Source: Pseudomonas sp. PDM14 (lineage in GTDB: Bacteria; Pseudomonadota; Gammaproteobacteria; Pseudomonadales; Pseudomonadaceae). From it: DNA of 64,000 nucleotides. The stretch covers positions 2,232,001-2,296,000 of the forward strand of contig NZ_JACVAQ010000001.1 of NCBI RefSeq assembly GCF_014851905.1. Reading direction: 5' to 3'. The notes under the pieces were generated by a model. That model was given only the letters and a program-made list of their open reading frames with translations. It was not told the origin of the DNA and did not search any database. This document shows, in pieces, positions 31,566-40,754 of this stretch. Position numbers and translations under genes: made by a program. Position 1 is the stretch's first letter. Every line of letters starts with the position of its first letter.

Positions 31566-31578
31566 TGACCAAAGGTCA
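31566..31578. promoter_or_regulatory. Palindromic site in the hacB/araC-type divergent promoter
   Basis: TGACC-AAA-GGTCA is a perfect 5-bp inverted repeat in the 106-base gap between the acylase gene and the AraC-type regulator gene. It is a possible operator; no binding protein is known. Confidence 0.4.
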
Positions 31579-31615
31579 GTTGGCTGGAATTCTCCGGTCA
31601 ATAAAAGGAGATTGC

Positions 31616-32668
31616 ATGAACCCACTCGCGAGCGAGTCCTGGCCGACCTCGCCCCTGACCCATTCCGCCACGCTGCGCCGTCTGCTGTACGAGGGGCTGG
31701 CCGAGCTGGGCTTCGACCCGGCGGCGATCTACCGCGGCACCAACCAGTACCGGCGCCTGGTGCCACCGCCGATGGAAGGGCGGCTGAGCCACGACGAGGC
31801 GCCGCTGTTTTGGCTGGCCGCCGACCGCCTGACCGGTGACCCGGACATCGGCCTGCACCTGGGCGAGGTGATGAAGCCACGCCTGCTCGACGTGGTCGGT
31901 TACCTGCTGCTGGCCAGTCGCGACCTGGATGAGGCGCTGCGTAGTTTCCTGCGCTTCCAGCACATCCTTGCCGGCGGCTTCGTCGCCCAGCTGCAAGTGG
32001 AGGGCGAGCAGGCGCGCCTGGTGCTCGACCTCAACTACCAGGCCTTCGCGCCGTTGCGCCAGCAGATGGAATGCCTGGCGCTGCTGTTCCTCAAGCTGCT
32101 GCGCTTCATCACCGACGACGAATTCCATATCGTCGCCCTGGCGTTCCGCCATCCACGGCCGCGGCGCCTGGGCGAGCACCGCCGTCTGTTCGGCCTGCAG
32201 CCGAGCTTCGCCTGCGCTCACGACGCGCTGCACTTTCCCGCGGCGCTGCTCAAGCGCCCGTCGCGCACGGCCAATCCGGGTCTGCATCGCCTGCTCTGGC
32301 AGCACGCCGAGGAGCAGTTGGCGCAACTGGTGGAGAACGACCTGCTCAATCGCCTGCGCTACCTGCTTGGTGTGCGCCTGGGCCAGGCCGATTGTTCGCT
32401 GCAGGCCTGCGCCGGCGAACTGGGCTTGAGCGCCGCCGCGCTGCAGCGTGGCCTGGCCGCGCAGAACAGCACCCTGCGCCAGGTGCGCGAGGCAGTGCAG
32501 CAGGCGCGGGCCCATGAGCTGTTGCAGGCCGGCCAGGCGATCCGCGATGTCTGCCGCGCCTGCGGCTTCGCCGAACTGTCGCCGTTCTACCGCGCCTTCC
32601 GCCGCTGGTACGGCATCGCCCCTGATGCCTATCGGGCCAAGTTGCTGCCGGAGGGCGCGGCCGGGTAG
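31616..32668 (+). CDS. AraC-family transcriptional regulator with Arabinose_bd-type N-terminus
   Basis: A 350-residue regulator. The N-terminal two-thirds has the OruR/ArgR-like (Arabinose_bd, PF12625-type) fold common in Pseudomonas, with RLSHDEAPLFWLAADRLTGD and GLHLGE. The C-terminal domain (about 245-340) carries two helix-turn-helices, ending in FRRWYGIAPDAYRAK. ATG 31616 lies behind AAAGGAG. It diverges from the acylase gene across 106 bases containing a palindrome and may control it, or an unlinked target. Its last 40 bases overlap the 3' end of the convergent oxidoreductase gene. Target and ligand are unknown. Confidence 0.85.
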   Translation: MNPLASESWPTSPLTHSATLRRLLYEGLAELGFDPAAIYRGTNQYRRLVPPPMEGRLSHDEAPLFWLAADRLTGDPDIGLHLGEVMKPRLLDVVGYLLLASRDLDEALRSFLRFQHILAGGFVAQLQVEGEQARLVLDLNYQAFAPLRQQMECLALLFLKLLRFITDDEFHIVALAFRHPRPRRLGEHRRLFGLQPSFACAHDALHFPAALLKRPSRTANPGLHRLLWQHAEEQLAQLVENDLLNRLRYLLGVRLGQADCSLQACAGELGLSAAALQRGLAAQNSTLRQVREAVQQARAHELLQAGQAIRDVCRACGFAELSPFYRAFRRWYGIAPDAYRAKLLPEGAAG

Positions 32669-34038
32669 TAGGCGTCCCACAGGCGGTTGCGAAACTTGTA
32701 GGTGGGGTCGAGGCGAGCCTTGAGGGCGAAGTAGGCTGGTGCGCGTGGGTAGGCGGCGAGGAATTGTTCGCGGCTGGCGTGGATCTGGTACGGCAGGTAG
32801 TAGCGCCCCTCGCAGGCCAGCGCCGCGGCGATCAGGTCGCGGGTCCAGGCGGTGGCTTTGGCGCGTTCGACATCGCTCGTGCCCTGGCGGTAGTACAGCA
32901 CCAGGGCGAAGACTTCCTGCGGTGCCCAGGCCAGCAGTGTGCCGGGGTCGGCCTTGGCGTGGCGGATCGAGACGTTGATCAGGTTGGCCTGGTGCTGGTG
33001 GGTCAGCCGCGCCAGTTCGGCGACGAAGTGCTCCAGCTGCGCTGGCGGCACGAAGTATTCCTGCAGTACGTAGCTGAAGTCCGCGGTGGAAATAGGCTCC
33101 AGCTCGCGCACGTCGAGGCTGGCCTCGTGGTTGCGCCATTGCACCTGATGGGCGCGGTACAGCAGCGGGTCGAAGGCCGCCTCGCGCAGCTTGAGGCCGG
33201 TGGCCGACGCCGCGGTGAGGCGGATGCCGGTCTGCTGCACGCGGTAGCTGCGATCGGCCGGCGTCAGTCGTGCGGTTTCGGTCAGCGGCTGCTCGGTGCG
33301 CCGGTAGGACACCGCGCGCACCGTGTCGAAGTCGCCGGGGTAGAGCAAGCCGTTGTGCATGACCAGTTCGTCATCGCCGGCCACGTGGCGGTAGAACCAG
33401 GCGCGGTAGTCGCTCAGTGGCATGACCTGGCTTTCACGCAGCAGGCGGCTGTTCTCGGCCAGGCCCAGGGTTGCCTCGACGATCACGCCGAGGCCGCCGT
33501 AGCCGCCGATGGCGCCGTAGAACAGCTCGGCGTTCCGTGTCGGGCTGGCCTCGACCACCTGGCCGTCGGCCAGCACCATCTTCAGTGCACGCACCGAGCC
33601 GACGATGGCACCCTCGCCGACGTAGCGGCCGTGCACGTTGACCGACAGCGAACCGCCGACGCTGAAGTTGGCGTAGGACTGCATGATCTGCGGCGACAGG
33701 TCATGGGGGTCGATGTATTCGAGGATCTTGCGCCAGGTGATGCCGGCCTGCACGCGGATTTCGCGGCGCTCGGCGGAGAACGCCAGCACCTCGTCGAAGT
33801 CGCGCATGTCCAGTTGCAGGGCACCGTCGCTGGCGGTCTGCCCGCCCATGCTATAGCGCCCGCCGCCGATGCTGATCGGCCCCGGATGCTGGCGTACTGC
33901 GTCGACGATCTGCTCCAGGCGCGTGGGCGCGAGAACCTGCGCGACGCGGATCGGATTGAGGCCGGTGATGTCGTTGACGATTTCGCTGGCGCCGACCGGC
34001 AGGGCGGTCAGGGCCAGGCAGAGCAGGAAAGCGCGCAT
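32629..34038 (-). CDS. Exported-looking FAD-binding oxidoreductase, D-arabinono-lactone oxidase type
   Basis: A 469-residue flavoprotein of the PCMH/vanillyl-alcohol oxidase superfamily. The FAD domain (about 35-215) shows ISIGGGRYSMGG, VQAGITWRKILEYI and NVHGR, and the C-terminal half resembles the aldonolactone/alditol oxidase domain. The first 18 residues (MRAFLLCLALTALPVGAS) look like a Sec signal peptide, unusual for this family; the alternative is a membrane anchor. It lies 28 bases downstream of ptsP on the same strand and may share its transcript. Its 3' end overlaps the AraC-type gene by 40 bases. Substrate unknown. Confidence 0.8.
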   Translation of the reverse strand: MRAFLLCLALTALPVGASEIVNDITGLNPIRVAQVLAPTRLEQIVDAVRQHPGPISIGGGRYSMGGQTASDGALQLDMRDFDEVLAFSAERREIRVQAGITWRKILEYIDPHDLSPQIMQSYANFSVGGSLSVNVHGRYVGEGAIVGSVRALKMVLADGQVVEASPTRNAELFYGAIGGYGGLGVIVEATLGLAENSRLLRESQVMPLSDYRAWFYRHVAGDDELVMHNGLLYPGDFDTVRAVSYRRTEQPLTETARLTPADRSYRVQQTGIRLTAASATGLKLREAAFDPLLYRAHQVQWRNHEASLDVRELEPISTADFSYVLQEYFVPPAQLEHFVAELARLTHQHQANLINVSIRHAKADPGTLLAWAPQEVFALVLYYRQGTSDVERAKATAWTRDLIAAALACEGRYYLPYQIHASREQFLAAYPRAPAYFALKARLDPTYKFRNRLWDAYYPAAPSGSNLAR

Positions 34039-34066
34039 GAACGGTCCTTGTTCGGGGCGCCGGCGG

Positions 34067-36346
34067 TCAGTTCTGGATGGTGGCCGCCGGGTTGATCACA
34101 CGGCCCAGGCCGAGGTTGCGCAGGGCCAGGTGCAGGGTGCTGTGGATGACCTGCGGATTGTCCATGCGCATCAGCTGGGCGAGGATCTCGTTCGCTTTGC
34201 TCAGGCTGATCTGGCGCAGCAGCCACTTCACCTTGGGCAGGTTGGTGGCGTTCATCGACAGGCTGTCGAAGCCCATCGCCAGCAGCAGCACGGCCGCGGC
34301 CGGGTCGCCGGCCATCTCGCCGCAGATGCTCACCGGCTTGCCTTCCAAGGCGGCGCCCTCGATCACCAGGCGCAGTGCGTGCAGCACCGCCGGGTGGAGG
34401 AAGTCGTAGAGGTCGGCGACCCGCGGGTTGTTGCGGTCGACCGCCAGCAGGTACTGCGTCAGGTCATTCGAGCCGACGGAGAGGAAGTCGACCTGACGCG
34501 CCAGATCGCGCACCTGGTAGACCGCTGCGGGAATCTCGATCATCACGCCAACGGGTGGCAGCGGTACGTCGACGCCTTCGTCGCGCACTTCGCCCCAGGC
34601 GCGGTGGATCAGGTGCAGCGCTTCTTCCAGTTCCTGCACGCCGGAGATCATCGGCAGGAGGATGCGCAGGTTGTTCAGGCCCTCGCTGGCCTTGAGCATG
34701 GCGCGCACCTGGACCAGGAAGATCTCCGGGTGGTCGAGGGTGATGCGGATGCCGCGCCAGCCGAGGAAGGGGTTGTCTTCCTTGATCGGGAAATAGCTCA
34801 GCGCCTTGTCGCCGCCGATGTCCAGGGTGCGCATGGTCACCGGCAGCGGGTGGAAGGCGGCCAGCTGCTCGCGGTAGGTGGCCAGCTGTTCCTTCTCGCT
34901 GGGGAAGCGCTCGCCGTTCATGAATGGCACTTCGGTGCGGTACAGGCCGACGCCTTCGGCGCCGCGCTCCTGCGCGCGCTTCACGTCGGCCAGCAGGCCG
35001 GTGTTGACCCACAGGGGCAGGCGGTGGCCGTCGAGGGTCTCGCAGGGCAGCTCGCGCAGGGCGCTGAGGCCCTGGGCCAGCTGGCGCTCTTCCTCGACCA
35101 CTTCGGCGTACTGCTTGCGCAGCAGCTCGCTGGGGTTGGTGAAGACTTCGCCGTGGTAGCCGTCGACGATCAGCTGGATGCCGTCGACCTTGGAGTAGGG
35201 CAGGTCGACCACGCCCATGACCGTGGGAATGCCCATGGCCCGCGCGAGGATGGCGACGTGGGAGTTGCCCGAGCCCTGCACCGAGATCAGGCCGACCAGC
35301 TTGCCTTCCGGCACCTCGCCGAGCATCGCCGGCGACAGCTCCTCGCTGACCAGGATGGTGTTGTCCTGGTACACCAGGTTCTGTTTGCGCTCTTCCTGCA
35401 GGTAGGCGAGCAGGCGGCGACCGAGGTCACGGATGTCGGCGGCGCGCTCGCGCAGGTACGAGTCGTCCATCAGCTCGAAGCGTTTGACGTGCTCGTTGAC
35501 CACCTGGCGCAGGGCGCCCTGGGCCCATTGCCCGGTCTTGATGATCTTGGTCACTTCGCTGCCGAGGGCGGCGTCGTCGAGCATCATCAGGTAGACGTCG
35601 AACAGCGCCCGCTCCTCCGGGCGCAGCTGGGTCGCCAGCTTGGCCGACAGGCGATGCATGTCGGCGCGCACGCCTTCCAGGGCGTTGCTGAACAGCTTGA
35701 GTTCGGCGGTGATGTCGTCGATCGGCTTGTCCGGCACCACTTCCAGGTCGGCCGGTGGCAGCACCACCACCGCGGTGCCCACTGCGGCACCGGGCGCACC
35801 GGGCACACCGACGAAGCGCGCCTCCTGGATGCCTTTGCCCTGCTTGCCGAGGCCGCGGATCGAACCGGTGGCTTCGGCGTGGGCGATAACGCCGGCGAGC
35901 TGCGCGCTCATGGTCACCAGGAAGGCCTCTTCGCCCTCGTCAAACTGGCGGCGCTCCTTCTGCTGCACGACCAGAACGCCCATCACCCGACGGTGGTGGA
36001 TGATCGGTGCGCCGAGGAAGGAGGCGTAGCGTTCTTCACCGGTTTCCGGGAAGTAGCGGTAGCGCGGGTGCTCGGAGGCGTGTTCGAGGTTGAGCGGCTC
36101 TTCGCGCGTGCCCACCAGGCCGACCAGGCCTTCGTTGGGCGCCATGCTGACCTTGCCGATCGAGCGCTTGTTGAGGCCGTCGGTGGCCATCAGCACGAAG
36201 CGGTTGGTTTCCGGGTCGAGCAGGTAGACCGAGCAGACCTGGCTGCCCATGGCCTCTTTCACCCGCTGCACGATGATCGTCAGCGCCGCCCGGAGATCCT
36301 TGGCGGCGTTTACTTCCTGGACGATCTTGCGCAGCGTGTTGAGCAT
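34067..36346 (-). CDS. ptsP: Phosphoenolpyruvate-protein phosphotransferase of the nitrogen PTS (EI-Ntr)
   Basis: The first enzyme of the nitrogen-related phosphotransferase chain, passing phosphate from PEP to NPr (PtsO) and then PtsN. The 759-residue protein has an N-terminal GAF domain (about 15-160), which in this family senses nitrogen status. The EI domains follow, with the phospho-accepting His363 in GSGNSHVAILARAMG and PEP-binding segments EGVGLYRTEVPFM and SICGEMAGDP. Length is normal. It follows rppH by 11 bases, the pairing seen across gamma-proteobacteria. PtsP affects carbon/nitrogen balance, pyocyanin and tobramycin tolerance in P. aeruginosa. Confidence 0.96.
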   Translation of the reverse strand: MLNTLRKIVQEVNAAKDLRAALTIIVQRVKEAMGSQVCSVYLLDPETNRFVLMATDGLNKRSIGKVSMAPNEGLVGLVGTREEPLNLEHASEHPRYRYFPETGEERYASFLGAPIIHHRRVMGVLVVQQKERRQFDEGEEAFLVTMSAQLAGVIAHAEATGSIRGLGKQGKGIQEARFVGVPGAPGAAVGTAVVVLPPADLEVVPDKPIDDITAELKLFSNALEGVRADMHRLSAKLATQLRPEERALFDVYLMMLDDAALGSEVTKIIKTGQWAQGALRQVVNEHVKRFELMDDSYLRERAADIRDLGRRLLAYLQEERKQNLVYQDNTILVSEELSPAMLGEVPEGKLVGLISVQGSGNSHVAILARAMGIPTVMGVVDLPYSKVDGIQLIVDGYHGEVFTNPSELLRKQYAEVVEEERQLAQGLSALRELPCETLDGHRLPLWVNTGLLADVKRAQERGAEGVGLYRTEVPFMNGERFPSEKEQLATYREQLAAFHPLPVTMRTLDIGGDKALSYFPIKEDNPFLGWRGIRITLDHPEIFLVQVRAMLKASEGLNNLRILLPMISGVQELEEALHLIHRAWGEVRDEGVDVPLPPVGVMIEIPAAVYQVRDLARQVDFLSVGSNDLTQYLLAVDRNNPRVADLYDFLHPAVLHALRLVIEGAALEGKPVSICGEMAGDPAAAVLLLAMGFDSLSMNATNLPKVKWLLRQISLSKANEILAQLMRMDNPQVIHSTLHLALRNLGLGRVINPAATIQN

Positions 36347-36357
36347 GCTCGTTTCCG

Positions 36358-36837
36358 TCAGTCGCGCGCCAGCAGGCGCGGGGCTAATTCCTTGAGGGCA
36401 CGGCGGTAGACTTCACGCTTGAAGGTGACCACCTGGCCCAGCGGGTACCAGTAGCTGACCCAGCGCCAGCCGTCGAATTCCGGCTTGCCGGTCAGGTCCA
36501 TGCGTACCCGCTGCTCGTCGGAGAGCAGGCGCAGGAGAAACCATTTCTGTTTTTGCCCGATGCACAGCGGTTGGCTGTGCGTGCGCACCAGGCGTTGCGG
36601 CAGACGATAGCGCAACCAGCCCCGGGTGCAGGCGAGAATTTTCACGTCCTGCTGTTCGAGGCCCACTTCTTCGTTGAGTTCCCGGTACAGGGCCTGTTCC
36701 GGCGACTCATGGGGGTTGATGCCGCCCTGCGGAAACTGCCAGGCATCCTGGTTGATCCGGCGTGCCCAGAGCACCTGGCCGACATCGTTGGTCAGGATGA
36801 TGCCGACATTGGGGCGGAAACCATCGGAATCGATCAC
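36358..36837 (-). CDS. rppH: RNA pyrophosphohydrolase
   Basis: A Nudix hydrolase that removes pyrophosphate from mRNA 5' ends, triggering RNase E decay. The 159-residue protein has the Nudix box beginning [20 protein letters not shown] and continuing EVGL. The family start is [15 protein letters not shown] used GTG 36837 because it begins exactly at that motif behind an AAGGTG site. A longer in-frame extension to 36954 has no family similarity. It heads a probable rppH-ptsP operon, divergent from a HAD phosphatase gene. Confidence 0.94.
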   Translation of the reverse strand: MIDSDGFRPNVGIILTNDVGQVLWARRINQDAWQFPQGGINPHESPEQALYRELNEEVGLEQQDVKILACTRGWLRYRLPQRLVRTHSQPLCIGQKQKWFLLRLLSDEQRVRMDLTGKPEFDGWRWVSYWYPLGQVVTFKREVYRRALKELAPRLLARD

Positions 36838-36983
36838 GGCATAGCACCTTGCAAAACGCGTATTTCGGCATTGTTCCACAAAGCCCTTTAACGCAGCAAA
36901 CGCGCGGTTCGGCCGATGGGCAGTGCGTCTTAAAGCGGCTATTCTGGGCGCCATTTTTCGCCTCAGTGAAGCGGTACCGACAC

Positions 36984-37637
36984 GTGCGCCTAGCCCTTTT
37001 CGATCTCGACAACACCCTCCTGGCCGGCGACAGCGACCACAGCTGGGGTGAGTTCCTCTGCCAGCGCGATCTGGTCGACGCCCGCGAATACCGGGCGCGC
37101 AACGATGCCTTCTATGCCGACTACTGCGCCGGCAAGCTCGACGTGGTGGCCTACCAGAACTTCAGCCAGGCGATTCTCGGTCGTACCGCACCGGCGCTGC
37201 TGGCGCAGTGGCAGGCCGAATTCATGCGCGACGTGATCGAGCCGATCATCCTGGCCAAGGGCGAGGCGCTGCTGGCGCAGCACCGCGAGGCCGGCGACAA
37301 GCTGCTGATCATCACCGCGACCAATCGCTTCGTTACCGCACCGATCGCCGCGCGCCTGGGCGTGGACACCCTGCTCGCCACCGAGTGCGGCATGCAGGAC
37401 GGCCGCTACACCGGCCAGACCACCGGCGTGCCCTGCTATCAGGAGGGCAAGGTGGTGCGCCTGAACCAGTGGCTGCAGGAAAACCGCTACAGCCTCGAAG
37501 ACAGCTACTTCTACAGCGACTCGCGCAACGACCTGCCGCTGCTGGAGCGGGTCGCCCACCCGGTCGCCGTCGACCCCGACGACACCCTGCGCGCCGTCGC
37601 CGAGCAGCGCGGCTGGCAGGTGCTGTCCCTGCGCTGA
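36984..37637 (+). CDS. HAD-superfamily phosphatase (HAD-IB type)
   Basis: A 217-residue cytosolic hydrolase of the SerB-like HAD-IB group. Motif I is [14 protein letters not shown], motif II lies in [10 protein letters not shown], and the final aspartates are in [14 protein letters not shown]. The catalytic nucleophile is the first Asp of DLDNT. I chose GTG 36984 ([12 protein letters not shown]) because the frame upstream runs back through non-coding sequence towards rppH. It diverges from rppH across 146 bases. In P. aeruginosa the equivalent neighbour of rppH is PA0335. Substrate unknown; related enzymes act on phosphoserine or histidinol phosphate. Confidence 0.85.
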   Translation: MRLALFDLDNTLLAGDSDHSWGEFLCQRDLVDAREYRARNDAFYADYCAGKLDVVAYQNFSQAILGRTAPALLAQWQAEFMRDVIEPIILAKGEALLAQHREAGDKLLIITATNRFVTAPIAARLGVDTLLATECGMQDGRYTGQTTGVPCYQEGKVVRLNQWLQENRYSLEDSYFYSDSRNDLPLLERVAHPVAVDPDDTLRAVAEQRGWQVLSLR

Positions 37638-37749
37638 CACCGCACCGTTCAGGCCGCGCGAGCCTTCCTATCTATATGCAGGGCTCGAAGTGCAGGTGCG
37701 CGCGCACTGGCTAGACTCAGCGAACCCCCTCTTGCTTCGGGAGTTCGCC

Positions 37750-39360
37750 ATGTTCCTGCGTTCGTTCAGTGTCGGTCTGCGCAATACCATCGGTTTCGGG
37801 GTGCTGACCCTGATTCTGCTGTGTACCGGTGGTGTCGCCCTAGGTCAGTTGTCCAGCCTGCGTGGTGATCTGCTCGAAGTGAAGGACGTGTGGATGCTCG
37901 GGCTGGACCTGATGGGCAAGATCAAGTCCGATCGCCAGCAGATCCGTCTCGACGAGAACGAGGCGCTGGCCCAGCCCGAGGAGCTGGCGGCGCTGCGCAC
38001 GGAAATCACCATGCTCGAGCAGCGCGTGCGTGGCAACGACGATGCCTACGCCAAGACCATCATCCTCGACGAGGATCGCCGCCTGTTCGATGCCTACCAC
38101 AGCAAGAGCAAGGCCTATGAGCAGAGCCTGGAACAGGTGCTCGCGGCCCTGGCCGCCGGCAAGCCGGAGCCGGCGCTGACGGAGCGCTCGGAAAAAGATT
38201 TCGATGCACTGATCAGCGCCCTCGACCAGCTGATCGCGCTGAACAACAAGGGCGCCGAGGATGCCGGCAGTCGTGCGGAAAAGAGCGCCGATGCGGCAAC
38301 GGTGACCTTCAGCCTGATCCTCGGGGCGGCGGTGATCTTCACCGTGGCCGCGGCCTGGCTGCTCAGCCGCAGCATCACCCAGCCGCTGGCGCAGCTGTCG
38401 GCGTCGGCGCAGCGCATCGCCGGCGGCGACCTGACGCAGCCGGTGAGTGCCGATGGCAACGACGAGGTCACTCAGGTGCAGCGCTCCCTGGGCGGCATGC
38501 AGAACACCCTGCGCGACACCCTGCAGAACATCCAGAGTTCGGCCACGCAGCTGGCCTCGGCCGCCGAAGAGCTGCATGCGGTGACCGAGAATTCGGCCCA
38601 GGGCATTTCCCGGCAGAACGACGAGATCGAAATGGCTGCCACCGCGGTCACCGAGATGTCGGCGGCGGTAGACGAGGTGGCGCGCAACGCCAATCACACC
38701 TCCGACTCGTCACGCGAGGCCGAGCAGACCGCGCACAGCGGGCGCCAGCAGGTGAGCACCACGCGCAGTACCATCGAGCAGCTCAGCGAGCGCCTGCAGA
38801 TCACCTCCAGCACCATCAGCACCCTGGCCGAGGAAGCGATTTCCATTGGTCGCGTGCTCGAGGTGATTCGCACCATCGCCGAGCAGACCAACCTGCTGGC
38901 GCTGAACGCCGCCATCGAGGCCGCGCGGGCCGGTGACCAGGGCCGCGGGTTTGCCGTGGTCGCCGACGAGGTGCGCGCGCTGGCCCAGCGCACGCAGACC
39001 TCGACCCAGGAAATCGAGCGAATGATCAGCGCGATCCAGAACGCCAGCCAGGAGTCGGTCAGCGCCATGGCGCAGAGCAGCGAGTACGCCACGCGCAGCC
39101 AGTCGATGGCGAGCGAGGCGGACAACGCGCTGCTGGTGATTTCCGAGCGGGTCAGCCAGATCAACGAGATGAACCTGGTGATCGCCAGCGCCGCCGAGGA
39201 GCAGGCGCAGGTGGCGCGCGAGGTCGACCGCAACCTGGTGGCGATCCGCGACATTGCCGCGCAGAACGCCACAGGCGCGCACCAGACCTCGGTGGCCAGC
39301 GATCAGCTGGCGCGGCTGGCCAGTGACCTCAACGGAATGGTGCAGCGCTTCCGCCTGTAG
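37750..39360 (+). CDS. Methyl-accepting chemotaxis protein with four-helix-bundle sensor
   Basis: A transmembrane chemoreceptor of 536 residues. The first membrane helix is at about 12-32. A helical periplasmic domain of the 4HB_MCP type follows (about 35-185), then a second helix (about 190-212), a HAMP domain (about 213-265) and the signalling domain (about 280-536) with [23 protein letters not shown] 37750 follows GGGAG. The N-terminus ([17 protein letters not shown]) is like other Pseudomonas 4HB receptors that bind small organic acids. The ligand cannot be read here. It appears monocistronic, followed by a REP pair. Confidence 0.9.
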   Translation: MFLRSFSVGLRNTIGFGVLTLILLCTGGVALGQLSSLRGDLLEVKDVWMLGLDLMGKIKSDRQQIRLDENEALAQPEELAALRTEITMLEQRVRGNDDAYAKTIILDEDRRLFDAYHSKSKAYEQSLEQVLAALAAGKPEPALTERSEKDFDALISALDQLIALNNKGAEDAGSRAEKSADAATVTFSLILGAAVIFTVAAAWLLSRSITQPLAQLSASAQRIAGGDLTQPVSADGNDEVTQVQRSLGGMQNTLRDTLQNIQSSATQLASAAEELHAVTENSAQGISRQNDEIEMAATAVTEMSAAVDEVARNANHTSDSSREAEQTAHSGRQQVSTTRSTIEQLSERLQITSSTISTLAEEAISIGRVLEVIRTIAEQTNLLALNAAIEAARAGDQGRGFAVVADEVRALAQRTQTSTQEIERMISAIQNASQESVSAMAQSSEYATRSQSMASEADNALLVISERVSQINEMNLVIASAAEEQAQVAREVDRNLVAIRDIAAQNATGAHQTSVASDQLARLASDLNGMVQRFRL

Positions 39361-39390
39361 CGCTGTGCGAGCCCCTCGGCGCTAGTCCTC

Positions 39391-39468
39391 GTAGGGCGCG
39401 CCGTGCGCACCAGAGGTCGTCTGCGGGCTCGCTGATGCGCACCGCCTGGGCGGCCCCGCGAGCCCTAC
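39391..39468. repeat. REP pair (REPIN/BIME-like), one degenerate arm
   Basis: The left arm has the GTAG head followed by the stem GGCGCGC/GCGCACC. The right end is CCCTAC in inverted orientation, but its inner sequence is diverged. It is the same family as the two elements around recD and sits between the chemoreceptor and DUF5924 genes. Confidence 0.6.
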
Positions 39469-39478
39469 GGGATTGCGG

Positions 39479-40693
39479 TTACGGCGTTGGTGCGGCGGGC
39501 TCGCTGGCATCAGCGGGCGATGCCGCTGGCGTGTCTGGCCCAGGCTCCGCGGCGTCCGCAGCTGGCTGCTCTTCCTGCTTCTGCTGCACCTCGGGCTCGG
39601 CCGGTGGCGCTTGCGTGTCTTCCTCTGGCGCGTCGCCGCGCAGGAAATTGTGCAGCGGGTTGGTGTTGGTCGCCTCGCCGGCACCGGTCACGCTGAAGCG
39701 CAACGTGCCGATCTGCTGACCGGCTTCGGTCACCACCCACACCTGCCAGTCGCCCTCGGGGTTGCCGGGGAAATTGCGCTTGTGCGTCCAGGCGCGGTAA
39801 CCGGCCTTACGCCCGCCGTGGATGTCCAGGGCGATGCGGTCGACCACCTCGTCGTTGTGCCGCCACACGTGGTAGATGCGCTCGTCCAGCCCGCGCGGGG
39901 CGTTGATCGCGGTGTAGGCATAGAGGCCGTTGCTGCGCAGCTGCATGGCGTCGATCTGGCGCAGGGTCTCGCCTGGCGCGCGCGAGGCGTTGTCCATCTG
40001 CGCGGTCACCGCCACTTCGGTCAGCCACAGGGTTGCCGGCGGCACCCACGGCCGCGCCAGCCAGCCGACGCCGCCGAGCGCGGCGATCAGCCCGCACAGG
40101 GCCAGCCAGCGCCAACCGCGGCGAATGTGCAGCGAACTGGCCAGGCTGGGGAACGACAGCAGCAGGGCGGCGGCCAGGGCCAGGCGGTAGCTCTCGGCAG
40201 TGGTCAGGTGGACGATCAGCGGCAGCGCCGTGAGCAGCACGGCGAACAGGGTCAGGGTGTGGTAGCCGAGGTACATCCAGCGGCGCCGGGCCAGCCAGCG
40301 GTAATACAGCGGGTCGACGATCGCCACCAGCGCGGCGAGCCCGAGCAGGCTGGTGAACAGCGCCTGGCCGCTGTTCCAGGCGGTGGTGACGAAGAAGAAC
40401 GGCAGGACGAAGAACAGACTTTCCTGGTGGATCAGCTGGGTCACGTAGCGCAGCACCACCGGCGGTACTTCCAGGCCCAGCCAGCGCGCGGCGCTACGTG
40501 TGAGCAGGCTCTCGAAGAGCAGCCAGACCCAGCTCAGCAGCATCAGCACGGCGATCACCCGGCCGACGCCTTCCTGACGGTCGACCAGGATGAAGCTGGC
40601 GATACCGGAGACGAAGCCGAACAGGGCGATCAGCCCGGGGTAGCGCTTGAGCAGGTTGAGCAGGCGAAGCAGGAGCAGTTTCCAGTGCGTCAT
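39479..40693 (-). CDS. DUF5924/DUF2914 membrane protein
   Basis: A 404-residue protein of unknown role. Six to seven hydrophobic segments fill about residues 15-225. A soluble domain (about 230-340) follows, with RIYHVWRHNDEVVDRIALDI and WVVTEAGQQIGTLRF, matching the DUF2914 pattern. The tail of about 60 residues is low-complexity, rich in Ala, Pro and Glu. I chose the ATG giving MTHWKLLLLRLL; a GTG 42 bases upstream would add a Pro-rich stretch. It is monocistronic and ends next to the REP pair. The family is common in Pseudomonas, and no function is established that I know of. Confidence 0.78.
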   Translation of the reverse strand: MTHWKLLLLRLLNLLKRYPGLIALFGFVSGIASFILVDRQEGVGRVIAVLMLLSWVWLLFESLLTRSAARWLGLEVPPVVLRYVTQLIHQESLFFVLPFFFVTTAWNSGQALFTSLLGLAALVAIVDPLYYRWLARRRWMYLGYHTLTLFAVLLTALPLIVHLTTAESYRLALAAALLLSFPSLASSLHIRRGWRWLALCGLIAALGGVGWLARPWVPPATLWLTEVAVTAQMDNASRAPGETLRQIDAMQLRSNGLYAYTAINAPRGLDERIYHVWRHNDEVVDRIALDIHGGRKAGYRAWTHKRNFPGNPEGDWQVWVVTEAGQQIGTLRFSVTGAGEATNTNPLHNFLRGDAPEEDTQAPPAEPEVQQKQEEQPAADAAEPGPDTPAASPADASEPAAPTP

Positions 40694-40754
40694 GGGCAGG
40701 GATAGAAACGCGGCGGGGGGCGGGCATGATCGCACGCCGCGCCGGCTGCGTTAA

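Noticed and set aside
36838..36954. N-terminal extension of rppH in the same frame
   Set aside because: It adds 39 residues with no Nudix-family similarity, while GTG 36837 begins exactly at the family start and has a ribosome-binding site.
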